Shown one piece after another: positions 14,703 through 22,024 of a stretch of 32,448 nt of DNA. Origin of the DNA: Sphingobium phenoxybenzoativorans (GTDB lineage Bacteria > Pseudomonadota > Alphaproteobacteria > Sphingomonadales > Sphingomonadaceae). Where the stretch lies: positions 1-32,448 of the forward strand of contig NZ_MINO01000043.1 of NCBI RefSeq assembly GCF_001757355.1. The letters are read 5' to 3'. The notes beneath the pieces are model-generated. The model ran no database searches, was not told the origin of the DNA, and saw only the letters and a program-made list of their open reading frames with translations. The number at the start of each line of letters is the position of its first letter. The stretch's first letter is position 1. The translations under genes were made by a program, and so were the position numbers.

Positions 14703-16961
14703 CTAAAATTTGACCTCGACACCTCCGCCGATCGTCCGAGGCTCTGTCATGTAACGGACGTCCGCATTGATGGTGGTCGAGACCTGCGCCGCAACCTTCG
14801 AATTTGTCAGGTTTCGGCCAAAGACGCGGAAGCGCACGTGGCCGGATGGCTCTGTCCAGCTGATCTCTCCCGCAACCAGCGAATATGCCGGCTGAAAGAG
14901 CCTCAGGTCTGGCTCGCCATACCATCGTGCGCTGCGGAACCAGCTGCCGTTGAGCCCGATCTTACCACCCGCAAGATCGGTTTCATAGTTTGCCGATAGC
15001 GTGAGCGTCTTATCTGGCGTGCGTGGCGTTTGATTGCCCGACGCATTCCCGTTGGGATTGATGGTGTTGCCGCCGCCAGGAAGGGGGTTGGAGATCGGCG
15101 CATTCTGACTGAAATCCTTGAACCGCGAATTTAGATAGCTTCCGGCCGCCTTCAGAGTCAGTCCCTGGAATGGGGCGACAGTTAGTTCGACTTCCGCGCC
15201 ATAGGCGCGCGCGGATGCCGCATTGCGGATATTGGAAACGCCATTGAAATACAGGATCAACTGTAAGTTATCTGCCGTCTGATAATAAGCTGAGGCATTG
15301 AAACGGACCTTTCGATCGAATGCATCGAGCTTCACGCCAACTTCGAACGCATCCACAATTTCCGGCTTCAATTCGGAACCGGTTTCAGTCTGAACATCAA
15401 ATCCGCCGCTCTTGAAACCGCGATTGTATGACGCGTAGACGAGCGCGCTCGGCGTGATGCTGTAATCCGCGGCTAGGCGCCAACTCGGTTTGGCAGTCGA
15501 GCCACGGCGGTCGGGATAAGCGGTCGTCGTGATCCCACCGAACTGTGGTGGCACAAACGTCAAGTTCGTCGTTGTGGTGTTATGGTAGACATACCTATCA
15601 TACGTGAACCTGATACCCGCGGTCAGATTGAGGCGGTCGGTTACAGGGTAGGTCCCTTGAGCATAACCCGCGACCGAATTGACCACGTTACTAGCGTCCT
15701 GCGCGATCGCGATCGGGCCCGGTGCAGAGGTCAGCAGCGGGTAAAGGGTGGGGTTATTTTCACTGCCTCCCGAGTCTCCCCTGAAGTAGAACGCGCCGAC
15801 AATCCATTTGAAGGCGCTGTCATCGGGTGCGAGAAGCTGCAACTCCTGCGAGAATTGCTTTTGCTTGATCAACCCATCGATCGTCACCGTCGGGACGGGC
15901 AGCGCTCCGGCATCAAAGGCGACTGAGAACTTTGAGTCCCGATATGCAGTGATCGAATGTAGCGAGGCGAAACCCAGATCTTGGGTATAATCGGCGCTAA
16001 TGCCCCACCCCTTCGAATGTCGGAAGGGACGCGCCAGAGAAGACGTGCTGTCCCAGGCACCGCCGGGAAAGAGATAGCCGCCGGTTGCCGGGCGGTTCGG
16101 CAACGGCGAGAACGTCACGAAGGTGCTCGCCAGCGTGTCGCTATAGTCAGCCGCGATCTTCAGTTTGCTCGAGTCGCTTATGTCGATCAGCACCTTGGAG
16201 CGAATGGAAAAGTCGTGATCGACCTGGTTCACGTCTTGACCAGTGAGGATGTTGCGTCCCCAGCCCTTGCCCTGATGGCTGTAGCGGACGGCAAGATCTC
16301 CAGCCATGTTGTCGGTAAGTCCACTTGCGACATAAGCACTGGCAGTGATCGTCTGCCACTCGTCATACGTTAGCCCTGCCTGAAATTGCGGGCTGAAACT
16401 TGGGTCCTTCGTGATGATGTTAACGAGCCCGCCGCTCGCGTTCCGACCGAACAGCGTGCCTTGCGGGCCCTTAAGAACCTCGATCCGCTCGATATTGTTG
16501 AGGGTGGTTAGCGCGCTTGCACCACCTGCCAGATAAACGCCATCAACATAGGTTGCGACACTGGACTCGTAACCGGCCTGCTGGCCCGCCGCGCCGATAC
16601 CCCGAATGTAGGGCGCTGCAAGCCCGATCGCCTGCTGGAACTGAAAGCCCGGCGTAACCCGCCCGATATCGGCGGTGGTGGTCACGCCAGCGGTTTCCAG
16701 CGTCGTCGCTGTGAGCGCGGTTACCGAGATCGGAACCTTCTGCAGATTTTCGCCGCGGCGCTGCGCCGTCACGATGATGTCGCCTACGCCGCCCGACGAC
16801 GTATCCGTATCAGCTGGCGCTTCTGGCGCAATGTTATTTCGCGATGGTGCAGGCGGTTCAGCGCGCTGACCGTTATCCGCTACGTCCGAATTCTGGGCGA
16901 AGGCCGGCGATGCTGCCGTCGCCAGCAGCATGCAGATGAGTGCACGCACGTTGCCGTTCAT
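14703..16961 (-). CDS. TonB-dependent outer-membrane receptor 2
   Basis: A 752-residue receptor of a different subgroup from receptor 1. The signal peptide ends at ASPAFAQ (residue 23). A linker rich in Ala, Pro and Asp leads to the TonB box DIIVTAQRR at about 62-70. The plug carries VPISVTALTATTLE, YIRGIGAAGQQAGYESSVATYVDGVYL (in overlapping blocks) and VLKGPQGTLFGRNASGGLVNIITK. The barrel follows and ends IGGGVEVKF with a terminal aromatic residue. GGGGAGGAAC precedes the ATG. Upstream are element copy 3 and a 15-bp palindrome. It probably imports the pathway substrate or a related compound; the downstream ferredoxin/MBL gene is likely in the same transcript. Confidence 0.94.
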   Translation of the reverse strand: MNGNVRALICMLLATAASPAFAQNSDVADNGQRAEPPAPSRNNIAPEAPADTDTSSGGVGDIIVTAQRRGENLQKVPISVTALTATTLETAGVTTTADIGRVTPGFQFQQAIGLAAPYIRGIGAAGQQAGYESSVATYVDGVYLAGGASALTTLNNIERIEVLKGPQGTLFGRNASGGLVNIITKDPSFSPQFQAGLTYDEWQTITASAYVASGLTDNMAGDLAVRYSHQGKGWGRNILTGQDVNQVDHDFSIRSKVLIDISDSSKLKIAADYSDTLASTFVTFSPLPNRPATGGYLFPGGAWDSTSSLARPFRHSKGWGISADYTQDLGFASLHSITAYRDSKFSVAFDAGALPVPTVTIDGLIKQKQFSQELQLLAPDDSAFKWIVGAFYFRGDSGGSENNPTLYPLLTSAPGPIAIAQDASNVVNSVAGYAQGTYPVTDRLNLTAGIRFTYDRYVYHNTTTTNLTFVPPQFGGITTTAYPDRRGSTAKPSWRLAADYSITPSALVYASYNRGFKSGGFDVQTETGSELKPEIVDAFEVGVKLDAFDRKVRFNASAYYQTADNLQLILYFNGVSNIRNAASARAYGAEVELTVAPFQGLTLKAAGSYLNSRFKDFSQNAPISNPLPGGGNTINPNGNASGNQTPRTPDKTLTLSANYETDLAGGKIGLNGSWFRSARWYGEPDLRLFQPAYSLVAGEISWTEPSGHVRFRVFGRNLTNSKVAAQVSTTINADVRYMTEPRTIGGGVEVKF

Positions 16962-17002
16962 TCTAGTTCCTCCCCAGGTGACGATTTGTCTTATTATTCG
17001 AT

Positions 17003-17017
17003 CGCTAAACTTTAGCG
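17003..17017. promoter_or_regulatory. Perfect 15-bp palindrome upstream of TonB receptor 2
   Basis: CGCTAAA-C-TTTAGCG is a perfect dyad 41 bases before the receptor ATG, between element copy 3 and the start. It could be a regulator site at the promoter or an RNA hairpin in the leader. It is absent from the receptor 1 promoter. Confidence 0.4.
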
Positions 17018-17086
17018 GCCGTCGGGATTTTGGCTCAAATCGCTATTGGCTATGAGAGGTATGGTGCGATCCGATCGACGGATCAT
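17012..17086 (-). CDS. Micro-ORF (24 codons) containing element copy 3
   Basis: ATG 17086 to TAA; the product begins MIRRSDRTIPLIANSDL. Its LIANSDL segment aligns with the IxxxDF core of the other micro-ORFs. No strong ribosome site. Listed as a candidate only. Confidence 0.15.
   Translation of the reverse strand: MIRRSDRTIPLIANSDLSQNPDGR
17037..17053 (-). promoter_or_regulatory. Repeated 17-bp dyad element, copy 3 (before TonB receptor 2)
   Basis: Minus-strand ATAGCCAATAGCGATTT, 14 of 15 informative consensus matches, ending 75 bases before the receptor ATG. Confidence 0.55.
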
Positions 17087-17312
17087 GCGCTAACGCAGGT
17101 TCTTAGCGTTGAACTGCGGCCGGGTAATAAACGGGTCCCCGGCGAGACAGCTTGGGGCCGCTAATATGACGTGAGTTTTCTGGCCGCACCCCGTTAGCGC
17201 ACCATGTCGCTCGGACCCGGGCGCGCGCAGCACGAACACGTGCTCTCCATGAGTATTAAGCGTCAACGCCCGCGAACATGGCGGGTGACAAGTCGTGATA
17301 GGGGCGACCGCT

Positions 17313-18050
17313 TTAGTGAACGGCCGTGCCTCCATCGACCGCAACAACCTGGCCGGTCATCATGCCGGCGCCATCGCTGACGAGGAAAAGGCAGACGCCG
17401 ACGAGGTCTTTGGTCTGCAAGGGGTTCGGAATGATCTGAGCGGCGATCGCCTGGCCCCGAACCTCGGCGGTATAGGCTTCGTTATTTTCCATGTTGTCGG
17501 TCATCACCAGACCGGGGGCGATCGCATTCACCGTGATGCCGTCCGCGCCGAGCTCATGGGCAAGGGAACGAGTGAGCGAAGCGACAGCGCCCTTGCTCGA
17601 AATATAATGGAGAAGGCTTGGCTGGCTGGTGAAAATGGTTGCCGACGTAAGGTTGATGATCCGCCCCCACTTGCGCGCTCGCATCCCGGGCACGACCGCT
17701 TGGCTCATAAGGAAGGGACTGAGCGTATTGACTGTCAGAACCTGCGTCCACTCCTTCGCACTGATCTCCTCGAACGGCTTCGGAGTGAGGTTCGACGACA
17801 TGGCTGCGTCGTTCACGAGGATGTCGATACGCCCATAGCGCCTTTCAACGTCAGCTACGCACGCCCGCACGCTGTCGGGATCCGCAACATCGCACTCGAC
17901 GCGCAACATTTCGCTAGTTTCGGGACTCTTGGCCCACGAAAGGTCCGCGCCGACGACCGTCGCTCCTTGCCCTGCCAGGCCTAGCGCCAGTGCTTCGCCG
18001 ATACCCGTCGCCGCTCCTGTCACAAGAGCGACTTTTCCATCTAGATGCAT
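17313..18050 (-). CDS. Short-chain dehydrogenase/reductase
   Basis: A 245-residue classical SDR. The cofactor motif is TGAATGIG (11-18). Asp36 after the second strand (VVGADLS) favours NAD(H). The usual NNAG is NDAA (80-83), a modest deviation. The catalytic residues are Ser136 region, Tyr149 and Lys153 (HYISSKGA). The C-terminal VAVDGGTAVH is standard. ATG 18050 has GGAGG six bases upstream; the open frame to 18104 is not needed. It lies 37 bases after the isomerase-like gene and is the third gene of the Rieske operon. It probably oxidises an alcohol produced in this pathway (inference). Confidence 0.9.
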   Translation of the reverse strand: MHLDGKVALVTGAATGIGEALALGLAGQGATVVGADLSWAKSPETSEMLRVECDVADPDSVRACVADVERRYGRIDILVNDAAMSSNLTPKPFEEISAKEWTQVLTVNTLSPFLMSQAVVPGMRARKWGRIINLTSATIFTSQPSLLHYISSKGAVASLTRSLAHELGADGITVNAIAPGLVMTDNMENNEAYTAEVRGQAIAAQIIPNPLQTKDLVGVCLFLVSDGAGMMTGQVVAVDGGTAVH

Positions 18051-18087
18051 GGTAGCCTCCGTAAGGCTGAAGAAAATTGGCGACTGA

Positions 18088-18411
18088 TCAATGACCGACC
18101 ACATGATTCAGCTCTTCGGCTTGCTCCGGAAAGAACCCCCAATAAGGTTCGATCTGCAAGATCGTCGCTGACACCCATCCGCCCTTTGCTCCAGGATAAT
18201 CCGCAAGAATGGCTTCCATCTGTTCGCGATTTTCGGCTTCGAAGATCGAGACGATGCCCTGATCCTTTTCGTAAACCCAAGCCTGACGAAGCAGACCTTG
18301 CGAATAATAATCTCGTGACTTCGCCCACTCAGCCCGGCTGCCTTCCTGCTGCTGCTCGACAGTCAGGAGATTATACTTCTCATTAAAATTAGCAGTGATC
18401 AGGAACTGCAT
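18088..18411 (-). CDS. Muconolactone-isomerase-like small protein
   Basis: A 107-residue protein with one ferredoxin-like alpha/beta module. MQFLITANFNEKY forms strand one, a helix carries the Glu/Gln-rich segment, and GIVSIFEAENREQMEAILADYP is the strand-helix signature seen in muconolactone delta-isomerase and related dimeric alpha-beta barrel proteins. ATILQIEPYW is the last strand. Members isomerise unsaturated lactones or bind small aromatic products. ATG 18411 is preceded by GGAG. It lies between the Rieske oxygenase and the SDR. Exact catalysis is uncertain; a YCII- or EthD-like role is the alternative. Confidence 0.7.
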   Translation of the reverse strand: MQFLITANFNEKYNLLTVEQQQEGSRAEWAKSRDYYSQGLLRQAWVYEKDQGIVSIFEAENREQMEAILADYPGAKGGWVSATILQIEPYWGFFPEQAEELNHVVGH

Positions 18412-18437
18412 TTTCGCTTCTCCGTAGTTCCGCGTAT

Positions 18438-18500
18438 GAGCCGTTTCGATGAGGGAACGGCTCAGGCCTGTGACGCTGCAGACCGTTCGAAGCCGCGGTC
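18438..18500. repeat. Two hairpins between Rieske and isomerase-like genes
   Basis: GAGCCGTT (18438-18445) pairs with AACGGCTC (18456-18463), an 8-bp perfect stem. GACCG (18481-18485) pairs with CGGTC (18496-18500). No T run follows, so they may be intra-operon RNA structures or weak attenuators separating Rieske from the downstream genes. Confidence 0.35.
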
Positions 18501-18522
18501 AGCGAGACATTCGCTTAAAAAT

Positions 18523-19548
18523 TTAGGCTTCTGCCAGCTCGGCTTCTGCCGCCAATAAACGTTTCATCACGCGGCGTACCTGCAACGCACCCCGATCGCT
18601 CGGCAATACTACGGGTCGGAGATCCATCAGTTCCGCACCGTCCATTCGCTTGTGAACAGCTTCCAGCATCGGAGCATCTTCGCAATTAATCACGGTAAAT
18701 TGATTATTGGCTTCCCGGATATCGACTTCCGGATCATCGAGAGCGTAGTCTCGCATCGACCACATGAAGTAGTTTGTCGTATCAGCATCTGCAGGTGTCG
18801 CAACATGCGCAAAATACGCCACGCGGCCTTGGGAGAATTCTTCGCCCGCGCGGACACGAGTCATTCGAAATACGACGATTTGCCCAGGGTACCAGCGGGT
18901 CTCGTATTTACGATCCGAGATCGGACCGAGGTCGGCATCGAAGGGCATCGGAGGCCCTCGGAATTGGGTGAACGTCACCGTGACGTCGTGGGCTTCACCC
19001 TCGCGAACCTTCGTTTCGCTTTGTTCGAACGTGCCGCTCGAGAAGCTACCTTTGTGAAGATAATCCGCATGCGACGAGTCGAGAAGGTTGTCGATCAGAA
19101 TGTCGTACCGGAATTTCGCGGCGAGGAAGCTGTAGGATGCCCTTCTACCCTCGCCGCTCGACAGGAGGGTCAGATCGGGAATCTTGGCGGCATCGGCGAG
19201 GTCCGGATCTCCAGGCCAGATCCATATAAGGTCGTGGCGCTCTTCGACCGGATATCCTCGGACGTGCATATTGTCGCTGATGAGTTCGCCCTGAGGATTG
19301 AAAGTGCAGCGCCCGCCGCCATCGAAGCGTAGACCATGATACGCGCACTCAATGGTGTCACCTACCAAGGTGCCACGGCTGAGAGGTGCAAACCTGTGAG
19401 GACACATGTCAGCAATAGCCGACGCTTGGCCCGAACTCGAACGAAACAGAACGACATTCTGCCCAACGATCTTGCGGGGCAGAAGCTCACTTCCAACCTC
19501 CCGGCTCAAGGCCGCGATGTACCAGACGTTGCGATGAAACTGCATCAT
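18523..19548 (-). CDS. Rieske non-heme iron oxygenase, VanA/DdmC type
   Basis: A 341-residue oxygenase alpha subunit. The Rieske cluster ligands are Cys49, His51 (CPHRFAPL) and Cys68, His71 (CAYHGLRF). The mononuclear iron site is His160 and His165 (DSSHADYLH) with Asp291 (INCEDAPMLEA), and Asp157 is the bridging residue. The spacing matches dicamba O-demethylase and vanillate demethylase, so O-demethylation or another monooxygenation is likely. These enzymes need a ferredoxin and reductase; none is encoded nearby apart from the ferredoxin-like fusion at 13849. AGGAAG precedes the start; two ATGs are adjacent (19548, 19545). It is first in an operon with the isomerase-like and SDR genes. Confidence 0.93.
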   Translation of the reverse strand: MMQFHRNVWYIAALSREVGSELLPRKIVGQNVVLFRSSSGQASAIADMCPHRFAPLSRGTLVGDTIECAYHGLRFDGGGRCTFNPQGELISDNMHVRGYPVEERHDLIWIWPGDPDLADAAKIPDLTLLSSGEGRRASYSFLAAKFRYDILIDNLLDSSHADYLHKGSFSSGTFEQSETKVREGEAHDVTVTFTQFRGPPMPFDADLGPISDRKYETRWYPGQIVVFRMTRVRAGEEFSQGRVAYFAHVATPADADTTNYFMWSMRDYALDDPEVDIREANNQFTVINCEDAPMLEAVHKRMDGAELMDLRPVVLPSDRGALQVRRVMKRLLAAEAELAEA

Positions 19549-19618
19549 AACTTCCTAAGTCCCGGCTACACTGCCGTATTCATTGTTGGGCGCGGGCTGA
19601 CATAAACCACGCGTGTCC

Positions 19619-19633
19619 GACGAACTTGGCAAT
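19619..19633 (-). promoter_or_regulatory. Degenerate dyad element before the Rieske operon
   Basis: Minus-strand ATTGCCAAGTTCGTC resembles element copy 1 but has the right half-site GTC in place of GAT and lacks the TTT tail (10 of 15 informative positions). It ends 70 bases before the Rieske ATG, the spacing seen for copies 2, 3, 5 and 6. A GAATAC string follows at about 38 bases. Weak candidate. Confidence 0.2.
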
Positions 19634-19668
19634 CATGCGGGCGTCTTGCGTCACTGCCTCGCGGCCCT

Positions 19669-20400
19669 TCACCCTTCGTACGTCCCGCCATACTTCTTGG
19701 GGACCAGATCGCCCTGCTTCTCACCGGTCTTGATCAGTTCCAAAATCTTAGACGCTACCAGTTCGGGCGGCTGCCGCTCAGCGGCGATCGGCGCTTCGAT
19801 CCGTTCAGCAGACTCGCGGCCAGCCTTGATCGAGTCCACCAGCTCGGTCTCAGTGATGAATGGATACATGAGCGAAACCGCGATGTTGGTGTCCGCCAGA
19901 TCGACCTGCGCTACGCCTGTCAGGATGCTGATAGCGGCCTTTGTTGCGCTGTAGGCACCGCTTTCAGAAAGGGGATGAAACCAGATCCCTGAGCTGATGT
20001 TGACGAAGCTGCCTCCGCCCTGTGTTCGCATGTGCGGAATGACCGTTTGCATCATCACGAGTGGTGCAACGACGTTCAACTCAAAGATGTCGCGGAAGTC
20101 ATCCGGATTGATCTCCTCAATCGAGGCCTGCAGCGCCTGACCGGCATTGTTGACGACGATGTCGATGCGGCCATGCGCTTGGAGCGCCTGCTCAACCGCA
20201 CTTTTCACCTGATCCTTGTTCGTTACATCGCATTTGATAGCGATGGCGTTTTCGAGCTCCGCCGCCAGCTTCACGATGCGGTCTTGTCGCCGGGCAAGAA
20301 GCACGACTTTTGCACCCTCGGCAGCCAGCGCCCGAGCGGTCGCCGCTCCGATCCCTGAGGAGGCGCCCGTCACGATCGCTACAGAACCATTGATGTCCAT
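19669..20400 (-). CDS. Short-chain dehydrogenase/reductase (paralogue of the SDR at 10113)
   Basis: A 243-residue classical SDR with TGASSGIG (11-18), NNAG (84-87) and the YxxxK pair in SGAYSATK (Tyr150, Lys154). It matches the SDR at 10113 over its whole length, including IDIVVNNAGQALQAS, ELNVVAPL, SLMYPFITETE and the tail GDLVPKKYGGTYEG versus ADLVPAKFGGSFQG. The pair probably arose by duplication or parallel recruitment and may act on related substrates. AAAGGGA precedes ATG 20400; the open frame upstream to 20529 lacks a ribosome site. It ends 120 bases before the Rieske start on the same strand, so it may be transcribed with the Rieske operon. Confidence 0.9.
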   Translation of the reverse strand: MDINGSVAIVTGASSGIGAATARALAAEGAKVVLLARRQDRIVKLAAELENAIAIKCDVTNKDQVKSAVEQALQAHGRIDIVVNNAGQALQASIEEINPDDFRDIFELNVVAPLVMMQTVIPHMRTQGGGSFVNISSGIWFHPLSESGAYSATKAAISILTGVAQVDLADTNIAVSLMYPFITETELVDSIKAGRESAERIEAPIAAERQPPELVASKILELIKTGEKQGDLVPKKYGGTYEG

Positions 20401-20592
20401 CGCTTGAATCCCTTTCGTTTTATCGTCGAACCGAGGAGCGTGGTGCCGCTGACTACTCTGCGATCGACCCATCTGCCGGGAGCGCTCGAGATAGAATCGG
20501 AGAACTCGCCGCGTTTTAAGCCCACCCAATTGGCGCGCGCATTGCGACCGCCTGTTATTCGCGGGATGTTTGGACGACTTAATTTTGCCCGC

Positions 20593-20694
20593 TCACGCCA
20601 CACTATTATCCTCTTGTGATTTCGCAGTTCTCGTTTTGGGAAAACTATCGGCCTCGACGACAGCCGTGAAATCGGGATTGGGGATGCCAGTCAT
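20593..20694 (-). CDS. Micro-ORF (33 codons) containing element copy 4
   Basis: ATG 20694 is preceded by GGAG at six bases. The product begins MTGIPNPDFTAVVEADSFPK and shares M-x-G-I, D-F and a later FPxK-like pattern with the micro-ORF at 27540. No known homologue recognised. Real translation is uncertain. Confidence 0.3.
   Translation of the reverse strand: MTGIPNPDFTAVVEADSFPKTRTAKSQEDNSVA
20669..20685 (-). promoter_or_regulatory. Repeated 17-bp dyad element, copy 4
   Basis: Minus-strand ATCCCCAATCCCGATTT, 14 of 15 informative matches, with exact ATC-N9-GAT and an ATG 6 nt 5' of it. It lies 268 bases before the SDR start at 20400, the longest distance of the set. Confidence 0.5.
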
Positions 20695-20906
20695 GTCGGA
20701 CTCCAATGTCTGCCGATGGGTATCCGGATGCCCCAGGGAGAGGGCGCATGGGCGCGCCTCCAGGCATACCGGCCAGATGTTCTGCATCATTCGGAATCGT
20801 CGCGCGCACCTAGCTGAAACCGGGTAACCGACGGACGCGGAACCTTCGCTAACCTCGAACGGAAAGGGGGGCTTGCCCTTAGCCCACGTTCGCATGGTGA
20901 CGCGCG

Positions 20907-20969
20907 ATGGCTCCGATTGGCAATTACGATTGGCGCACTCGAGGACGGACCTCCAAGCCGAGATGGTAG
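20907..20969 (+). CDS. Micro-ORF (20 codons) containing element copy 5
   Basis: ATG 20907 to TAG; product begins MAPIGNYDWRTRGR. It aligns codon for codon with MPEIGKCDFPRRR upstream of the SnoaL-like gene. No ribosome site is visible, so translation is doubtful. Confidence 0.15.
   Translation: MAPIGNYDWRTRGRTSKPRW
20916..20932 (+). promoter_or_regulatory. Repeated 17-bp dyad element, copy 5 (before amidohydrolase operon)
   Basis: Plus-strand ATTGGCAATTACGATTG, 14 of 15 informative matches. It ends 76 bases before ATG 21009. This is the only copy on the plus strand, and it precedes the only plus-strand catabolic operon. Confidence 0.55.
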
Positions 20970-21008
20970 AGCTTCGCGAGGAGCTCCATCCGGAAGAGGG
21001 TGTTTGAA

Positions 21009-21998
21009 ATGTCTGTAGAGATTGCCGACCAACTGCGATGCCATTGCCCAAAGTGCATCGACTTCCACGCGCATTTTCTGGAGCGGGAGGTGTTCGATGA
21101 GGCGCATCCGCACAGCGTCGCGTCCTGCTTCGGCCGCAACATGTTCTCGCCAGACCTGCCCGCCTTTCAGCGAATGTTTCATCCCGAGATGCAGATCGAG
21201 GACATGGATGCGCGCGGGATCGACGTTAACATCCTGACATCCGCCGACGTGCTGCAAAGCCGCGCTTATGCGACCCCCGATGACGAACGTCGCATGACCC
21301 GTAAGGTCAATGACGAATGCGCGCGGTGGACATCGTTGCATCCGACACGGTTCATGGGGAGCGCTGTCCTTCCGCTTGGCGAAATCAGCATGGCTATCGA
21401 CGAACTCCAATGGGCTAAGTCAGCCGGCTTTCGGGTTGTTCAGCTGCCCAGCAATTACCGCGGCGACTATCTCGGCCATGCGCGCTTCACGGACCTCCTC
21501 GGCGCGATCCATGACCTCGGCCTGGTCATCTTCATGCACCCGGAGGGGGTCACGGAGATGTGGTACCAGGACTACGCGATGTGGAACTCGATCGGCCAGT
21601 CGATCGAGGAAGTCCGGCTGATGTCCTCGATGATCTACGAAGGCGTGATGGATAGCTTTCCGGGCCTCAAGATCGTCATATCGCACGGCGGCGGATATAT
21701 GCCGCATTATATGGGCCGCCTCGACCGGAACGTCACCGATAAGCCTTACACGACCAAGAACCTGTCGAAGAAGCCGAGCGAGTATCTGCGCGACTTCTAT
21801 TACGACAGCTGCGTCTACGATCCGCGCACGCTGGAACTGCTCGTCGAGCGCGTCGGCATCGACCGGATCGTGATGGGGGGCGACTATCCTGTTGCGGCGC
21901 TCGACCCCATCGACTTCATCGCGAGCACCAACCTCAGCCAGGAGGATCAGGGAAGGATTGCCGGCGCGACCGCGCACGACCTTCTTGGCCTCGCCTGA
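21009..21998 (+). CDS. Amidohydrolase_2 family protein (ACMSD/decarboxylase-like)
   Basis: A 329-residue TIM-barrel metal enzyme. Ligands are His20 and His22 (IDFHAHF), His177 (MHPEG), His226 (SHGGGY) and Asp292 (GGDYPV), the pattern of the ACMSD-type amidohydrolases that include nonoxidative decarboxylases of aromatic acids. Most of the body (YDSCVYDPRTLELLVERVG, IDRIVMGGDYPV) is typical. An N-terminal cysteine cluster (CHCPKC, residues 11-16) is unusual. ATG 21009 has GAGGG at good spacing; a GTG at 21000 is the alternative. It begins a plus-strand operon with the alpha/beta hydrolase 26 bases later. Decarboxylation or C-C hydrolysis is inferred. Confidence 0.9.
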   Translation: MSVEIADQLRCHCPKCIDFHAHFLEREVFDEAHPHSVASCFGRNMFSPDLPAFQRMFHPEMQIEDMDARGIDVNILTSADVLQSRAYATPDDERRMTRKVNDECARWTSLHPTRFMGSAVLPLGEISMAIDELQWAKSAGFRVVQLPSNYRGDYLGHARFTDLLGAIHDLGLVIFMHPEGVTEMWYQDYAMWNSIGQSIEEVRLMSSMIYEGVMDSFPGLKIVISHGGGYMPHYMGRLDRNVTDKPYTTKNLSKKPSEYLRDFYYDSCVYDPRTLELLVERVGIDRIVMGGDYPVAALDPIDFIASTNLSQEDQGRIAGATAHDLLGLA

Positions 21999-22024
21999 TT
22001 TGAACCCGATTCTGGAGATAATTC

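Larger units (their letters stand above)
16962..17312. other. 351-base intergenic region upstream of TonB receptor 2
   Basis: Holds the receptor promoter region: a TCGAATAA string at 16994-17001, the palindrome at 17003, element copy 3 at 17037 and a 24-codon micro-ORF (17012-17086). The rest, 17087-17312, shows an open minus frame without homology or ribosome site, and no recognisable RNA. Confidence 0.5.
20401..21008. other. 608-base divergent intergenic region
   Basis: Separates the minus-strand SDR from the plus-strand amidohydrolase operon. It holds element copies 4 (20669) and 5 (20916), each pointing to its own gene, and two micro-ORFs (20593-20694 minus, 20907-20969 plus). A longer minus frame through the region has no recognisable homology. 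No RNA gene seen. Confidence 0.5.

Noticed and set aside
17090..17347. 85-codon minus-strand frame downstream of the SDR
   Set aside because: Overlaps the SDR 3' end, lacks a ribosome site and has no recognisable features.
20593..21051. 152-codon minus-strand frame through the divergent region
   Set aside because: Its start lies inside the amidohydrolase gene on the other strand and most of it is low-similarity sequence; only the last 33 codons are kept as a micro-ORF candidate.
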